From assembly GCA_900549705.1 (NCBI GenBank), contig URPI01000004.1, positions 1 to 30,226 of the forward strand: DNA of 30,226 nucleotides, in the 5' to 3' direction. A model generated the notes under the pieces. That model made no database searches and was not told the DNA's origin. It saw nothing but the letters and a program-made list of their open reading frames with translations. Both the position numbers and the translations under genes were made by a program. The stretch is from an uncultured Eubacteriales bacterium (GTDB lineage: Bacteria > Bacillota > Clostridia > Oscillospirales > Oscillospiraceae). Below are positions 6,412 to 16,100 of this stretch, piece after piece. The stretch's first letter is position 1. The number at the start of each line of letters is the position of its first letter.

Positions 6412-7854
6412 ATGGAAGAAAAGAAGCTGGCTGGGCTGGAGCCCGGTGCTGTATTTGAATATTTTGAGGCGCTGTGTGCAATTCCCCACGGTTCCCACAA
6501 TACGAAGGCAATCAGCGATTTTTTGGTGGATTTTGCAAAGAAGCAGCAAATTCGTTATATCCAGGATGAGAGCAATAACATCATCCTGTTTGCCGACGGT
6601 ACCTGCGGCCTGGAGGATCACGAGCCTGTGGTGCTTCAGGGGCATATGGATATGGTCTGCGAGAAGGATGAGGGCTGCCCCATTGATATGGATACGCAGG
6701 GGCTTGATTTGTGTCATGATAACCTTTGCGTGTTTGCAAAGGGAACAACGCTGGGCGGCGATGACGGCATTGCTGTTGCCTATGCAATGGCATTGATTGC
6801 GGATAGAACCATTCCCCATCCGCCTCTGGAGGTTATTATCACTGTGGATGAGGAGGTTGGAATGCTGGGTGCAGATGTCATTGATGTGTCCATGCTCAAG
6901 GGTAGGAAAATGATTAACCTGGATTCTGAGGATGAGGGTATCTTCACTGTTGCCTGTGCTGGCGGTGCCACCGCAACGATCTCGCTGAATGTCAACCGCA
7001 AGGCGGTTTATGGTCCTTGCGTCCGGCTCTGCGTGGATGGTTTGCGGGGCGGTCATTCCGGCGCAGAGATTCACAAGAACCGTGCCAATGCCAACAAGGT
7101 GATGGGCGAGTTCATGAGCAGAATTCTCAAGTTGATGCCCCTGTGTCTGACTTCCTTCTCCGGCGGCAACAAAGATAATGCCATTCCCTATGCCTGTCAG
7201 GCAAATGTGGTTGCCATGGGCATCGGCCTGGAACGAATCAACGAGATTGCCACACAGCTCCAGGCAGAAATCCGGGAGCAGTATGACGAGCCGGAAGCAT
7301 CTGTCCAGGCCTATGATGTGGACGCACTGGGCGGCAATAGTCTGACCACCGAGGATACCGCTCGGGTGGTTTCCCTGCTGTGCGCTGTGCCGAATGGGGT
7401 GCAAAGCTACAGTGAGGATATGCCCGGTTTGGTGGAAACCAGCCTGAATTTGGGAATTGCCAAATTGGGTGAGAAGTTTACCACCACCTTCTCTGTCCGC
7501 AGCAGCGTCAATCAGAAGAAGGAGGAGCTGCTGGAGCAGCTGAAAAAGCTCAGCGATTTCTATGATGGAATCTATTCTCAGAGCGGCGAGTATCCCGCTT
7601 GGGAGTACTGCAAGAACTCTGTCCTGCGGGATACCATGGTGAAGACCTATAGCGAGATGTTTGGTGAAGAACCGAAGGTGCTGGCAATTCATGCGGGTTT
7701 GGAATGTGGTCTACTCAGCGAAAAACTCCCCGGCCTGGATGCTGTGTCTATTGGACCGCAGATGCATGACATTCACACCAGCCGGGAAAAGCTGGAGATT
7801 GCCTCCACCGGCCGTGTATGGAGATTCTTGTGTAAGGTTCTCAGCGAACTCTAA
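6412..7854 (+). CDS. pepD: Aminoacyl-histidine dipeptidase (M20 family)
   Basis: A 480-residue cytoplasmic metallodipeptidase that cleaves Xaa-His (carnosine-type) and other dipeptides, using two zinc ions. Expected M20 metal-site residues are visible: His78 and Asp80 in QGHMDMV, Asp117 in LGGDDGIA, the catalytic Glu147/Glu148 in VDEEVGM, Asp171 in LDSEDEG, and a C-terminal His in QMHDIHTSRE. The GGHSGAEIHKNRANANK segment is the dimerisation-domain signature of PepD. The ATG at 6412 has AAAGGAG nine bases upstream. It is a single transcription unit with its own promoter and terminator, beside another peptidase, suggesting peptide use as carbon and nitrogen source. Confidence 0.95.
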   Translation: MEEKKLAGLEPGAVFEYFEALCAIPHGSHNTKAISDFLVDFAKKQQIRYIQDESNNIILFADGTCGLEDHEPVVLQGHMDMVCEKDEGCPIDMDTQGLDLCHDNLCVFAKGTTLGGDDGIAVAYAMALIADRTIPHPPLEVIITVDEEVGMLGADVIDVSMLKGRKMINLDSEDEGIFTVACAGGATATISLNVNRKAVYGPCVRLCVDGLRGGHSGAEIHKNRANANKVMGEFMSRILKLMPLCLTSFSGGNKDNAIPYACQANVVAMGIGLERINEIATQLQAEIREQYDEPEASVQAYDVDALGGNSLTTEDTARVVSLLCAVPNGVQSYSEDMPGLVETSLNLGIAKLGEKFTTTFSVRSSVNQKKEELLEQLKKLSDFYDGIYSQSGEYPAWEYCKNSVLRDTMVKTYSEMFGEEPKVLAIHAGLECGLLSEKLPGLDAVSIGPQMHDIHTSREKLEIASTGRVWRFLCKVLSEL

Positions 7855-7868
7855 GAGATCAATAGCGA

Positions 7869-7895
7869 AAGGGCTGCCTGCAAGGCAGCCTTTTT
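7869..7895 (+). terminator. Terminator after pepD
   Basis: GGCTGCC (7872-7878), loop TGCAA, GGCAGCC (7884-7890), then TTTTT; upstream A residues extend the stem into the T-run. Confidence 0.9.
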
Positions 7896-7898
7896 GGG

Positions 7899-7926
7899 TT
7901 GTGTTCCTGCAAAAATGTGATATGAT
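7899..7926 (+). promoter_or_regulatory. Extended -10 promoter of the M28 peptidase gene
   Basis: TGA followed by TATGAT (7921-7926) gives an extended -10. The -35 (TTGTGT, 7899-7904, 16-base spacing) is poor. It starts directly after the pepD terminator. Confidence 0.5.
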
Positions 7927-7952
7927 AGGGATACCAAAAAGGAGGAATACCG

Positions 7953-9179
7953 ATGAATGCAGAAAAAATAATGAAAGTTTTCTCCGACACGGCTTACATC
8001 CGTGTGGGCGGACGACCGGAGGAAAAGAAAGCAGCGGAATATCTGCGGCAGCAGGTGGCTCAGTTTGACCTGGAAGCAGCGCTTGAGCCATTTGATGTCC
8101 CTCTGGGAGATATCGAGGAAGCTATGCTTCTGGTCGATGGTGTCAGCATTCCCTGCAAGGGTTATATGTGCGCCGGAAGTAGTACCGTGGAAGCTCCCTT
8201 CTATTATTTGCGTACCAATGACGCTTGGTCGCTGCGTCAGTGCAAGGGGAAAATCGTTTTGATTGACGGTTACCTTGGCTATTGGATTTATCAGGATTTG
8301 CTGGAAAACGGTGCTGTTGGCTTTGTGACCTATGACGGTCATGTGAATTATGCCGACCGGGACATTGATGCCCGGGAGCTGCGCAGCTATGTAAGCAACG
8401 GCAAAATCATCCCTGGTGTCAACATCAATGTCAAGGATGCCGTCTCCCTGATTGAAAAAGGGGTTAAGAGCGCTAAAATTGTCCTGAAACAGAAGGAGTA
8501 TATGGGAACCTCCCAGAATGTGGTGCTGGATATGCCGGGAGAGGTGGATGAGTATATTGTCTTTACGGCTCATTATGATTCCACGCCCTTGTCCCAGGGC
8601 GCTTATGATAATATGTCCGGTTCCATCGGGCTGTTGGGCATTGCGGAGCATTTCGCAAAGAATCCCCACCGCTATGGTCTGCGCTTTATCTGGTGTGGCT
8701 GCGAGGAGCGGGGACTTCTTGGCTCCAAGGCGTACTGCACTGCCCATGAGGAGGAGCTTTCCAAAATCATATTGAACATCAATCTGGATATGATTGGCTG
8801 CATCATGGGCAAATTCATTGCCTGCGCTACTGCGGAGGAGAAGCTGGTGAACTACATCGAGTATTTTGCAGCGGAAATGGGGCATGAAATCAAAGTCTCC
8901 CAGGATGTTTATTCCAGCGACTCCACACCCTTTGCCGACAAGGGAGTTCCTGCCGTTTCCTTTGCGCGAATTGCGCCCAACAACACCGCTACCATTCATA
9001 ACAGCTATGACACCATGAAGCTCATGAAGGGAGAGCAGATGGCAGAGGACATTGATTTTCTCATTGCCTTCACGAGCCGCATGGCCAATGCCAAGCTGTG
9101 CCCCGTAAAGCGGGAGATGCCCGATAACATGAAGGAAAAGCTGGATACTTATCTGTTCAGAAAGCGCCCGGAGAAGTAA
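7953..9179 (+). CDS. M28 family zinc metallopeptidase with PA-like insert
   Basis: A 408-residue aminopeptidase-type enzyme with a co-catalytic zinc pair. Ligands and catalytic residues expected for M28 are present: His207 and Asp209 in TAHYDS, Asp219 in GAYDNMSG, catalytic Glu251 and ligand Glu252 in GCEERG, Asp279 in NLDMIG and His349 in TIHNSYDT. Residues about 85-165 look like a protease-associated domain inserted before the catalytic core. There is no signal peptide or membrane segment, so it probably acts in the cytoplasm, unlike many secreted M28 enzymes. AGGAGG lies just before the ATG at 7953. Standing next to PepD, it likely helps break down imported peptides; its specificity is unknown. 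Confidence 0.9.
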   Translation: MNAEKIMKVFSDTAYIRVGGRPEEKKAAEYLRQQVAQFDLEAALEPFDVPLGDIEEAMLLVDGVSIPCKGYMCAGSSTVEAPFYYLRTNDAWSLRQCKGKIVLIDGYLGYWIYQDLLENGAVGFVTYDGHVNYADRDIDARELRSYVSNGKIIPGVNINVKDAVSLIEKGVKSAKIVLKQKEYMGTSQNVVLDMPGEVDEYIVFTAHYDSTPLSQGAYDNMSGSIGLLGIAEHFAKNPHRYGLRFIWCGCEERGLLGSKAYCTAHEEELSKIILNINLDMIGCIMGKFIACATAEEKLVNYIEYFAAEMGHEIKVSQDVYSSDSTPFADKGVPAVSFARIAPNNTATIHNSYDTMKLMKGEQMAEDIDFLIAFTSRMANAKLCPVKREMPDNMKEKLDTYLFRKRPEK

Positions 9180-9185
9180 AATTGC

Positions 9186-9222
9186 AAATCAGCCGGTGTA
9201 ATGCCGGCTGATTTTCCTTTTT
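9186..9222 (+). terminator. Terminator after the M28 peptidase gene
   Basis: A perfect 10-bp stem AATCAGCCGG/CCGGCTGATT (9187-9196 and 9204-9213), 7-base loop, then TTCCTTTTT. Confidence 0.9.
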
Positions 9223-9223
9223 A

Positions 9224-9252
9224 TGGACACGAGTGGGCTTTTGTGCTACAAT
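9224..9252 (+). promoter_or_regulatory. Promoter of the lipoprotein gene
   Basis: TGGACA (9224-9229), 17-base spacer, TACAAT (9247-9252). The predicted start near 9259 falls on the ribosome site (AGGAG 9258-9262), so the leader is extremely short. Confidence 0.7.
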
Positions 9253-9271
9253 GTATCAGGAGCGTGAGAGA

Positions 9272-10465
9272 ATGAATCTACGAAAAAGAGCTTGTCTGCT
9301 AGTGATGCTTTGCGTGATAACAGTGCTGCTGCTTGCCGGCTGTGAGGAAAATCAATCCGGCATTTTACGGGGGTGCTCAGAGGAAGACCTGCTGGTTCGC
9401 TGCAATGAGATTGTGTCCCTCTATCGGGATATTTTTGATTCAGCGGAAAAGCTGCCACCGGAAAACCGCTGGGATGGAGCAACGCTATCCCAGCAGAGCA
9501 TCAACGAGATTGAGGCACGGCTGATTGAAAACGGTCTTAATATCATTGATTCCAATGAAATCTGTCCGGGCTATCTAACCAATGTGGAGGAGTTCTGCAG
9601 CTTTCTCGACAGCGTTCGCGGGGAAAAGAATGCCGTGCAGGAGGTGTGCGCCATAGACAGCACCGGTGCGCTGGAATATCGCCGTTTTGTCCAGGAGGGG
9701 AAAAACACCTATGTATACACCATGGTGTGCTCGCTGGACGGCAGCGATAATGAAAGCTACGCGGCACACAAAATCTACGGCTGGACGCTGACAGAGCGGG
9801 ATAATTTCTTCTATCAGATTAACCCGGAGGATGACCTCCATTATCAGAATTATGCGCTGATTCGGCTGCAAAAGCCGGATGAAACGCTGTGGGGCCTGTA
9901 CAACAAATACATCCTGGCGGGCGGCTATACCGGCACGAATATCTTCCTGACGGACTGGACGGAGGATTCATTCACCCCGCTTTGCTTCAACGATGTTTGG
10001 ATGTACCTTTACCGCTATCAGACTGGCAATCAGTTTGCGGCGGACGAAAGTCGGTACGACGCGGAGCGCAGGTGCTATTGGATTCCGACAGAGGCGTTTG
10101 AGGAGGTACTTTTACCCTTTTTCCGCCTGAATGCAGTCCAGCTGAGAGCTGCCGCAGGGTATGACCCAGAAAAGGGGGGCTATCCCTGGCGGGAAATCGA
10201 GAGCAACGACTATGTCATCTACCTCAGCTATTACAGAATTGAGCCAGAGGTCACAGCGTTCACGGATAATGCCGATGGAACGATTTCTATGACGGTGGAG
10301 GCGCTGTGTACCGACTTGGGGATGGACTGCCTGTTTTCCCATGAGGTTACTGTCCGTCCGTTGGGGGAGGACGGGTTCCAGTTTGTGTCAAACCGTATGC
10401 TCAGTCAGACGGAATATGGCCTTCCGTATTGCCAGCCCCGGCTGGAATGGGAAGATTTAGGTTGA
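9272..10465 (+). CDS. Predicted lipoprotein of unknown function
   Basis: A 397-residue secreted, lipid-anchored protein. The N-terminus has a basic stretch (NLRKR), a hydrophobic core and a lipobox LLAGC with the lipid-bearing Cys at residue 24. The remainder has many aromatic residues (for example YKIYGWTL-like and YLSYYRIE segments) and no catalytic motif I recognise; from memory it resembles DUF6070-type Clostridial lipoproteins, but I cannot verify that. The start at 9272 is chosen because AGGAG lies 9 bases upstream and it places the signal peptide correctly; an earlier GTG at 9233 would add 13 residues before the signal. The nitroreductase gene follows after 22 bases and is likely co-transcribed. 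Confidence 0.85.
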   Translation: MNLRKRACLLVMLCVITVLLLAGCEENQSGILRGCSEEDLLVRCNEIVSLYRDIFDSAEKLPPENRWDGATLSQQSINEIEARLIENGLNIIDSNEICPGYLTNVEEFCSFLDSVRGEKNAVQEVCAIDSTGALEYRRFVQEGKNTYVYTMVCSLDGSDNESYAAHKIYGWTLTERDNFFYQINPEDDLHYQNYALIRLQKPDETLWGLYNKYILAGGYTGTNIFLTDWTEDSFTPLCFNDVWMYLYRYQTGNQFAADESRYDAERRCYWIPTEAFEEVLLPFFRLNAVQLRAAAGYDPEKGGYPWREIESNDYVIYLSYYRIEPEVTAFTDNADGTISMTVEALCTDLGMDCLFSHEVTVRPLGEDGFQFVSNRMLSQTEYGLPYCQPRLEWEDLG

Positions 10466-10487
10466 AATTCAAAAAGGAGAAATTAAC

Positions 10488-11006
10488 ATGAATGATTTTA
10501 TGACATTGGCAAAAAGTCGCTACTCCGTCCGCAGCTACCAGAGTAGACCTGTTGAACAGGAGAAGATTGAGAAAATTCTGGAGGCGGCTCGGATTGCGCC
10601 CACCGCCTGCAACAATCAGCCGCAAAAGATTTACGTCGTCACCAGTGAGGAAGGACGCAAGGCCTTGGCTGAGGTGACACCCTGCACCTTCGGTGCTCCC
10701 GTTGTCTTTGTGATTGGCTATGATGCCACCCGCAGTGCCAAGGGGATGATTTGTGAGGGCTATGATTTCGGCAACACGGATGCAGCCATTGCCTGTACCC
10801 ACATGATGCTGGAAGCCACGGAGCTGGGGCTGGGCACCTGTTGGGTGGGGTATTTCAACGAGGCAAAGGTGAAGGCCGCCCTGGGCATTCCAGAGGAGGT
10901 CCGCATCCGGGATTTGCTCCCTGCTGGTTATATGGCCGAAAACGCTGCCCCTGCCAAGCAGCACCTGAAATTCCGGGAAGAGGCAGATATGGTTTCCTAC
11001 CTGTAA
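10488..11006 (+). CDS. Nitroreductase family protein
   Basis: A 172-residue FMN-dependent oxidoreductase of the compact nitroreductase type, probably a cytoplasmic homodimer that uses NAD(P)H to reduce nitro or quinone-like compounds. The opening RYSVRSYQSRPV and ARIAPTACNNQP segments supply the FMN phosphate and ring contacts of the family, and ELGLGTCWVGYF with the AALGIPE motif forms the usual C-terminal half. The length is at the short end of the family but no piece appears missing. AAAGGAG lies nine bases upstream of the ATG. It follows the lipoprotein gene by 22 bases and is closed by the long bidirectional terminator. Substrate unknown. Confidence 0.92.
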   Translation: MNDFMTLAKSRYSVRSYQSRPVEQEKIEKILEAARIAPTACNNQPQKIYVVTSEEGRKALAEVTPCTFGAPVVFVIGYDATRSAKGMICEGYDFGNTDAAIACTHMMLEATELGLGTCWVGYFNEAKVKAALGIPEEVRIRDLLPAGYMAENAAPAKQHLKFREEADMVSYL

Positions 11007-11058
11007 CGAATGTTCAGAAGATGCCTTTCATCGACTTGCACTGCAATTATACCTGATT

Positions 11059-11096
11059 AAAAAGTCCAACCGGCAGAAAAACCGGTTGGACTTTTT
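11059..11096. terminator. Bidirectional terminator between convergent genes
   Basis: A perfect 15-bp stem (AAAAAGTCCAACCGG 11059-11073 and CCGGTTGGACTTTTT 11082-11096) with an 8-base loop. The A-run and T-run give a proper T-tail on either strand, so it should end both the rightward nitroreductase transcript and the leftward VanW-protein transcript. Confidence 0.93.
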
Positions 11097-11117
11097 GACT
11101 ATGATGCAAGAGAAAAA

Positions 11118-13004
11118 TTAACCGTAGAGGATGACAACTGCCTTATTCAAGGCGGGAAGGGTAACGTATTCGCTGACTTTTCCCATTTCCTGAGCAGTGC
11201 CTTTTTTGTATTTCACCCAGTGGAGCCAGAACTGACCGCCCTCGCTGCCCTCTACCAGAACTTGCTGTGCCTTGAAGCCTTCGGAGACGTGTTTATCCAC
11301 GTTGACCGTGCCGGGTTGAGTGGTGGACAGCTGCTGAACATCCAGCTTAATCTCGTAGTCAACTTCCTTCTCGCTGAGAAGCCGGACAACAACCTGACCG
11401 TCTGCAACCTTTGCACGAATCAAAACCTTGCAATCCAGCGGATTCCGGAATTTCAAGTCACGCCAGTCGGAAACCGTCACTTCGGTTCCCTTAGTGGTGT
11501 AGGGGCAGACATGAGGCGCAGCGCTATGCTCTACAATGGCCATGCCACTGGTCATCGCAGCGACATACAGGGTGGTTGCAACCTGGTCAGAGCCGCCGCC
11601 AACCTCCGTTTCGATGCACTGGTCGCCGTGAGCGGGTGCCATCAAATAGCCATCCGCCTCCTTGCGGCTGCCTACAGCGGTATCGAAGGAGAACGTCTGC
11701 CCAGCCTCCAACACATTGCCGTTGAGCTTGGCGCAGAGAGTTTCCAGATTCTGATTGTAAGCTTCGTTGGAGCTGACCGGTGTGGCATAGGAACCCAGTG
11801 CAGCGCGGAAGGTTCCGTTACTGTCCAGCTTTTCCGGCATGATGTATTCCATGGGAATTGTAATGATGTCACCGTAGTTTGCATCTTGCAGCTGCTTGCG
11901 TGCATCTTCCAGCTGGAAGGTATAGCCGCAGGAGCCGGGTGTTCCCTCGCCGGAACCGGAGGCTGGAATTGCCTCTACCGGGTCAACATGAACTTCGCTA
12001 TAAATGGCATCAATATCCAGTGCTTCTGGGAGCGTCGGGAGATAGTCGCTCGGAATTACCACGTGGAAGTTCATCTCTCCATAGGCATTGGAAATAGTGC
12101 TGAGAATTCCGTCCATGTTGTATTGTCCGCCGGGAGTGCCAATGGTGAGCACCAGATTCTGGCAGGGAGCGGAGGCATTAAAGCTGTCAGCATCCAGGCC
12201 GGGGCGGATGCCCTCCAATGTGTAGCCGGAGGGGGTATAGGTTCCGGAAAAGCTCCCAATAAAGGAGGAGATGGTGTTGCGAATGTAATCCTCATTCAGC
12301 TTGAGACAGCTGCCAATTTCGATATCAATGGGTGTCTGCTTCGCCTGTTGGTAATCTGCCTGACGCTGTGTTGTGCTGCCGGTACGTCCGCAGGCGTAGG
12401 CGGCCTCTACAGCAGCGCTGATATCCAGGGTGGGGGAGACCTGGGAAGCGGGGAGAATCAGTTCATCCTTCCCCAGAACGACGGTCATGTTATTTTCATA
12501 ATAGCTGGAACCAATGGCAGTCCCGACGGCATTGGCGGCCTCCTGCTTGGTCATTCCGCCAACGTTCACACCGGCAATACGGATATTGTCCATCATCTTT
12601 CCGCCATAGGGGTCGGCGTTGGACATTGAAAGAATGACTGCCATGATGCCGACTGCCAAAGCAACAGACAGGAGCAGGAGAACCAGATTGATGGTGCGGT
12701 GATGCCGGACAAAGAAACTTTGCCGTTCCTGAGGGGGAACATTCGTCCTGACTGGCGGCACATCAGCCGCTTGCCGCCGTTTACGCATAGGCGCTTGCTT
12801 GGGAGAGGGCGGAGTATCTTCAAAATCTGTGGGTGGGAAGAATGCATCGTCTGGAACGCCTTCAGTGCTGCGCTCGGAATGAATATCCGCATTCAGCTCT
12901 GCCAGAAGACCGTCCAGATCAATATCATCCGGCTTTTTTGCGGTATCTGTATTCAGGGAAGCGAGAAAAGCATCAAAGTCATCAGAGCGATTGCCGTCAG
13001 CCAT
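11118..13004 (-). CDS. VanW family membrane protein with acidic cytoplasmic tail
   Basis: A 628-residue membrane-anchored envelope protein. Residues 1-80 are acidic and predicted cytoplasmic, with two copies of a similar motif (DFDAFLASLNTD at 9-20, DLDGLLAELNAD at 29-40). A basic stretch is followed by one transmembrane helix (about 105-126), and the rest is extracytoplasmic: a region like the putative peptidoglycan-binding domain that often precedes VanW (IAGVNVGGMTKQEA), then a VanW domain (NGNVLEAGQTFSFDTAVG, GGGSDQVATTLY, DLKFRNP). The usual GGGxCQ motif reads GGGSDQ (Asp473), so the conserved Cys is missing. The ATG at 13004 is chosen because AGGAGG lies upstream. Single gene with its own promoter. 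The biochemical role of VanW proteins is not established. Confidence 0.9.
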   Translation of the reverse strand: MADGNRSDDFDAFLASLNTDTAKKPDDIDLDGLLAELNADIHSERSTEGVPDDAFFPPTDFEDTPPSPKQAPMRKRRQAADVPPVRTNVPPQERQSFFVRHHRTINLVLLLLSVALAVGIMAVILSMSNADPYGGKMMDNIRIAGVNVGGMTKQEAANAVGTAIGSSYYENNMTVVLGKDELILPASQVSPTLDISAAVEAAYACGRTGSTTQRQADYQQAKQTPIDIEIGSCLKLNEDYIRNTISSFIGSFSGTYTPSGYTLEGIRPGLDADSFNASAPCQNLVLTIGTPGGQYNMDGILSTISNAYGEMNFHVVIPSDYLPTLPEALDIDAIYSEVHVDPVEAIPASGSGEGTPGSCGYTFQLEDARKQLQDANYGDIITIPMEYIMPEKLDSNGTFRAALGSYATPVSSNEAYNQNLETLCAKLNGNVLEAGQTFSFDTAVGSRKEADGYLMAPAHGDQCIETEVGGGSDQVATTLYVAAMTSGMAIVEHSAAPHVCPYTTKGTEVTVSDWRDLKFRNPLDCKVLIRAKVADGQVVVRLLSEKEVDYEIKLDVQQLSTTQPGTVNVDKHVSEGFKAQQVLVEGSEGGQFWLHWVKYKKGTAQEMGKVSEYVTLPALNKAVVILYG

Positions 13005-13048
13005 AAAAAACCTCCTGAGAATCATTGATTGTATGGTAGATATTCAGT

Positions 13049-13077
13049 ATTATATCATGCAGATTTTGGAAATACAA
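13049..13077 (-). promoter_or_regulatory. Promoter of the VanW-family gene
   Basis: On the minus strand TTGTAT (13072-13077), 17-base spacer, perfect TATAAT (13049-13054) with a TG extended -10. A copy of the TGCATGA element overlaps the spacer end. Confidence 0.75.
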
Positions 13078-13103
13078 CTGGTATTTGCACATTTCCTGTC
13101 AAA

Positions 13104-13125
13104 TCATGCACCACTCATGCACCAC
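13104..13125. repeat. Tandem 11-bp direct repeat upstream of the VanW promoter
   Basis: TCATGCACCAC occurs twice without gap (13104-13114, 13115-13125). Its TCATGCA core occurs a third time at 13055-13061, next to the -10 box of the leftward promoter. The 11-base period equals about one helical turn, as expected for repeated regulator sites. Confidence 0.6.
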
Positions 13126-13152
13126 ACGGAGAAGCCACACTGGACAGATGGC

Positions 13153-16100
13153 TCAGTGAGAGAGTTCTGAATATTTCTGAACGAAGACCTTGCACTGCTT
13201 CAGGCTGTCAACACCGGAGGCGAGCTTCAATTGAAGCGTGGGTTCCTTGGCGTTTGCCAGGAACAGAATCCGCGTTTTGTAGGTTGCATCGGCGCAGAGG
13301 GCACTGACCACTTCAAAATTCAGGTTGGTCAGCACAAACAGCACATCACCGCCCTTTTGCCGGATGTCTTTAATACCGACTTTCCGTGCCTGGGCGCGCA
13401 GCAGAGCAATGTCAATCAGGTTCAGCACACCTCTGGGCGGTTCGCCGTAGCGGTCAACAATTTCATCCAGCAAGTCGTCGGCATCCTCCTGTGTTCGGAT
13501 GGCGGCCATTCGCCGGTACAAATCCATCCGCTCCTCGCCCCGCGCAACATACTCTTTGTCCACGTTGGCGGTGACATTCAGGTCGGCGGTGCAGTCCGGC
13601 TCCTTGGGGGCTTCGCCACGTTCCTCCAGCACGGCCTCATCCAAAAGCTTCAGATACATATCATAGCCAACGCTCATCATGTGACCGGACTGCTCGGCAC
13701 CCAGCAGGTTGCCTGCACCGCGAATTTCCAAATCCCGCATGGCGATTTTAAAGCCGGAGCCAAATTCCGCAAAGTCCCGGATGGCAGCCAGACGTTTCTC
13801 GGCCACTTCGGATAGATTCTTGTCCGGGCGATAGGTAAAATAGGCGTAGGCGTGACGAGTGGAGCGGCCAACCCGTCCCCGCAGCTGATGCAGCTGAGAC
13901 AGACCCAGCCGGTCGGCGTTCTCGATAATCAATGTGTTGGCGTTTGGAATGTCCAGGCCGGTCTCAATGATGGTGGTGCAGACCAGAACCTGAATTTCGC
14001 CATCTGCCATGGCTTGCATTACGTCGCCCAATGCGTCCTCTGACATTTGACCGTGGGCAACAGCGACACTGAGACCAGGAATTCTGCGCCGCAGTGCTCC
14101 TGCACATTGATCAATGGTTTCTGTGCGGTTGTGTAGATAGAAAACCTGACCGCCGCGCTCTATTTCCCGACGAATGGCATCATCGATGATGGCGGGATTA
14201 TATTCCGTCACAAAGGTCTGTATCGGATAGCGGTCAGAGGGCGGCTCCTCGATGGTGGACATATCGCGGATACCGGACAGCGCCATGTTCAGGGTGCGGG
14301 GAATTGGCGTTGCAGAAAGTGTCAGCACATCCACACCCTTTGAAATCTCTTTCAGCCGTTCCTTGTGGCTGACACCGAAACGCTGCTCCTCATCCACAAT
14401 CAGCAGACCCAAGTTTTTGAATTCCACGCTCTTTTGCAGCAGCTTATGGGTGCCGATAATCACATCGACGGCGCCGCTGCGCACATCCTGCAAGGTTTTG
14501 CTCTGCTGCCGCGTGGTTCGGAACCGACTCAGCACATCAATACTCACCGGGAATCCGCGGAAGCGCGCTACCGCCGTTTGGTAGTGCTGCTGCGCCAGTA
14601 CGGTGGTGGGAACGAGAATGGCCGCCTGCTTTCCATCCATGACGCATTTCATCACGGCGCGCAGGGCAACCTCAGTTTTGCCGAAGCCCACATCGCCGCA
14701 CAGCAGCCTGTCCATGGGGGTGGGAGATTCCATGTCGTGCTTGATGTCTGCAATGCAGCGCAATTGGTCATCTGTTTCGGGGTAGGGGAAATTGTCTTCA
14801 AATTCCCGTTGCCAAGGGGCATCCGCCGCAAAGGCAAAGCCGGGCTGCCGCTTGCGGGCAGCGTAGAGCTGAATCAACTCACCAGCCATATCCTTAGCGG
14901 CCTTTCGTGCCTTGGCCTTTGTCTTTTGCCAGGCATCGGAGCCAATTTTGTTCAGCCGAACACTGGCGTCTTCTCCGCCGCCGCCAATATACTTGCTGAC
15001 CAAATCCAGCTGTGTTGCAGGGACATACAGGGTATCAGAGCCCTGATAGGCAATTTTGATATAGTCCTTGACCGCTCCGTCCACCTTGATTTGCTCCATT
15101 GCCATGAAGCGGCCAATACCGTAGTTTTCGTGTACGACCAGGTCGCCGGGAACAAGATCCGTGAAGGAGTTCAGCTTTTGACGGTTGGTTGCTCCGGTTT
15201 TCTTTGCCTTACGCCGGGGTTCGCTTTTGGCAATCATCTGTCCTTCGGTAAGAACGGCCAGTTTGGACATGGGGTATTCCATGCCATAGGGCAGCGTGCC
15301 TTCACACAGGAGTATCTGCCCCGGCTTTGGCAGCGTAGTCAGGGGGATGCACAAAAAGGCACCCACGCCCTTTTCTTGCAGCATCTGCTGGAGCAGCTCT
15401 GCCCGCCGCCGGGTGCCGCAAAGAACCATGCTGCCAAATTCCATCTTCTGGTAGTATTTAAGGTCACTGACCACCGTATCCATGCTTCCGCCGTAGCCGG
15501 GCAGCTGCTTGGCAGTGATGGGCAGCAGCTGTTTTGGCAGACAGTCATCCGGGTAGGCGCTGCCGCCGAAGGCATCAAAATAGGCCACGGTTTTTCCGCG
15601 CAGACGGGTGCAGAAATCCTCCCATTGCAGCGCAAAGTCGCAAAGCTCGCCCACAACCAAGCCGGCTTGGAGCATACTGTCCAGCTGCATTCCCAGTTCC
15701 TCGGTGCGAGTTCTGGCGGCACGCTGCAAGCTGCTGTGGTCACACAGCACCAGAATGGAATCCCTGCTTACGTAGTCCAGCGCACAAGAAAACTCCGGGT
15801 AAATCAGTGACATATACCGATCGGAGGCAGTGTTGTGCAGCTCATTTTCGTATTTTTCCAAGTCCTTTGAAAGAGTTGCGATCAAAGGCTCATTGATGTT
15901 CTTGTGTCGGTGCTGCCGGGAAATCAGATTGCGCAAATCCTTGCACAGTCCTTCCATGCCACCGGGATGGCAGTGGGGCAGCGTCTCACTGATTGGGAGA
16001 ATGGTGGCAGCGGTAATGTTTTCTTCCCGCCGCTGGGTGCCGGGATCAAAGTAGCCCATGGTATCCAGTTCGTCACCGAAGAATTCCATTCGCACCGGCT

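Noticed and set aside
6262..7692. 476-codon minus-strand frame opposite pepD
   Set aside because: Antisense shadow; pepD has complete metal-site motifs, promoter and terminator.
9233..9271. GTG start 13 codons before the lipoprotein ATG
   Set aside because: It lies inside the promoter, has no ribosome site and would bury the signal peptide behind extra residues.
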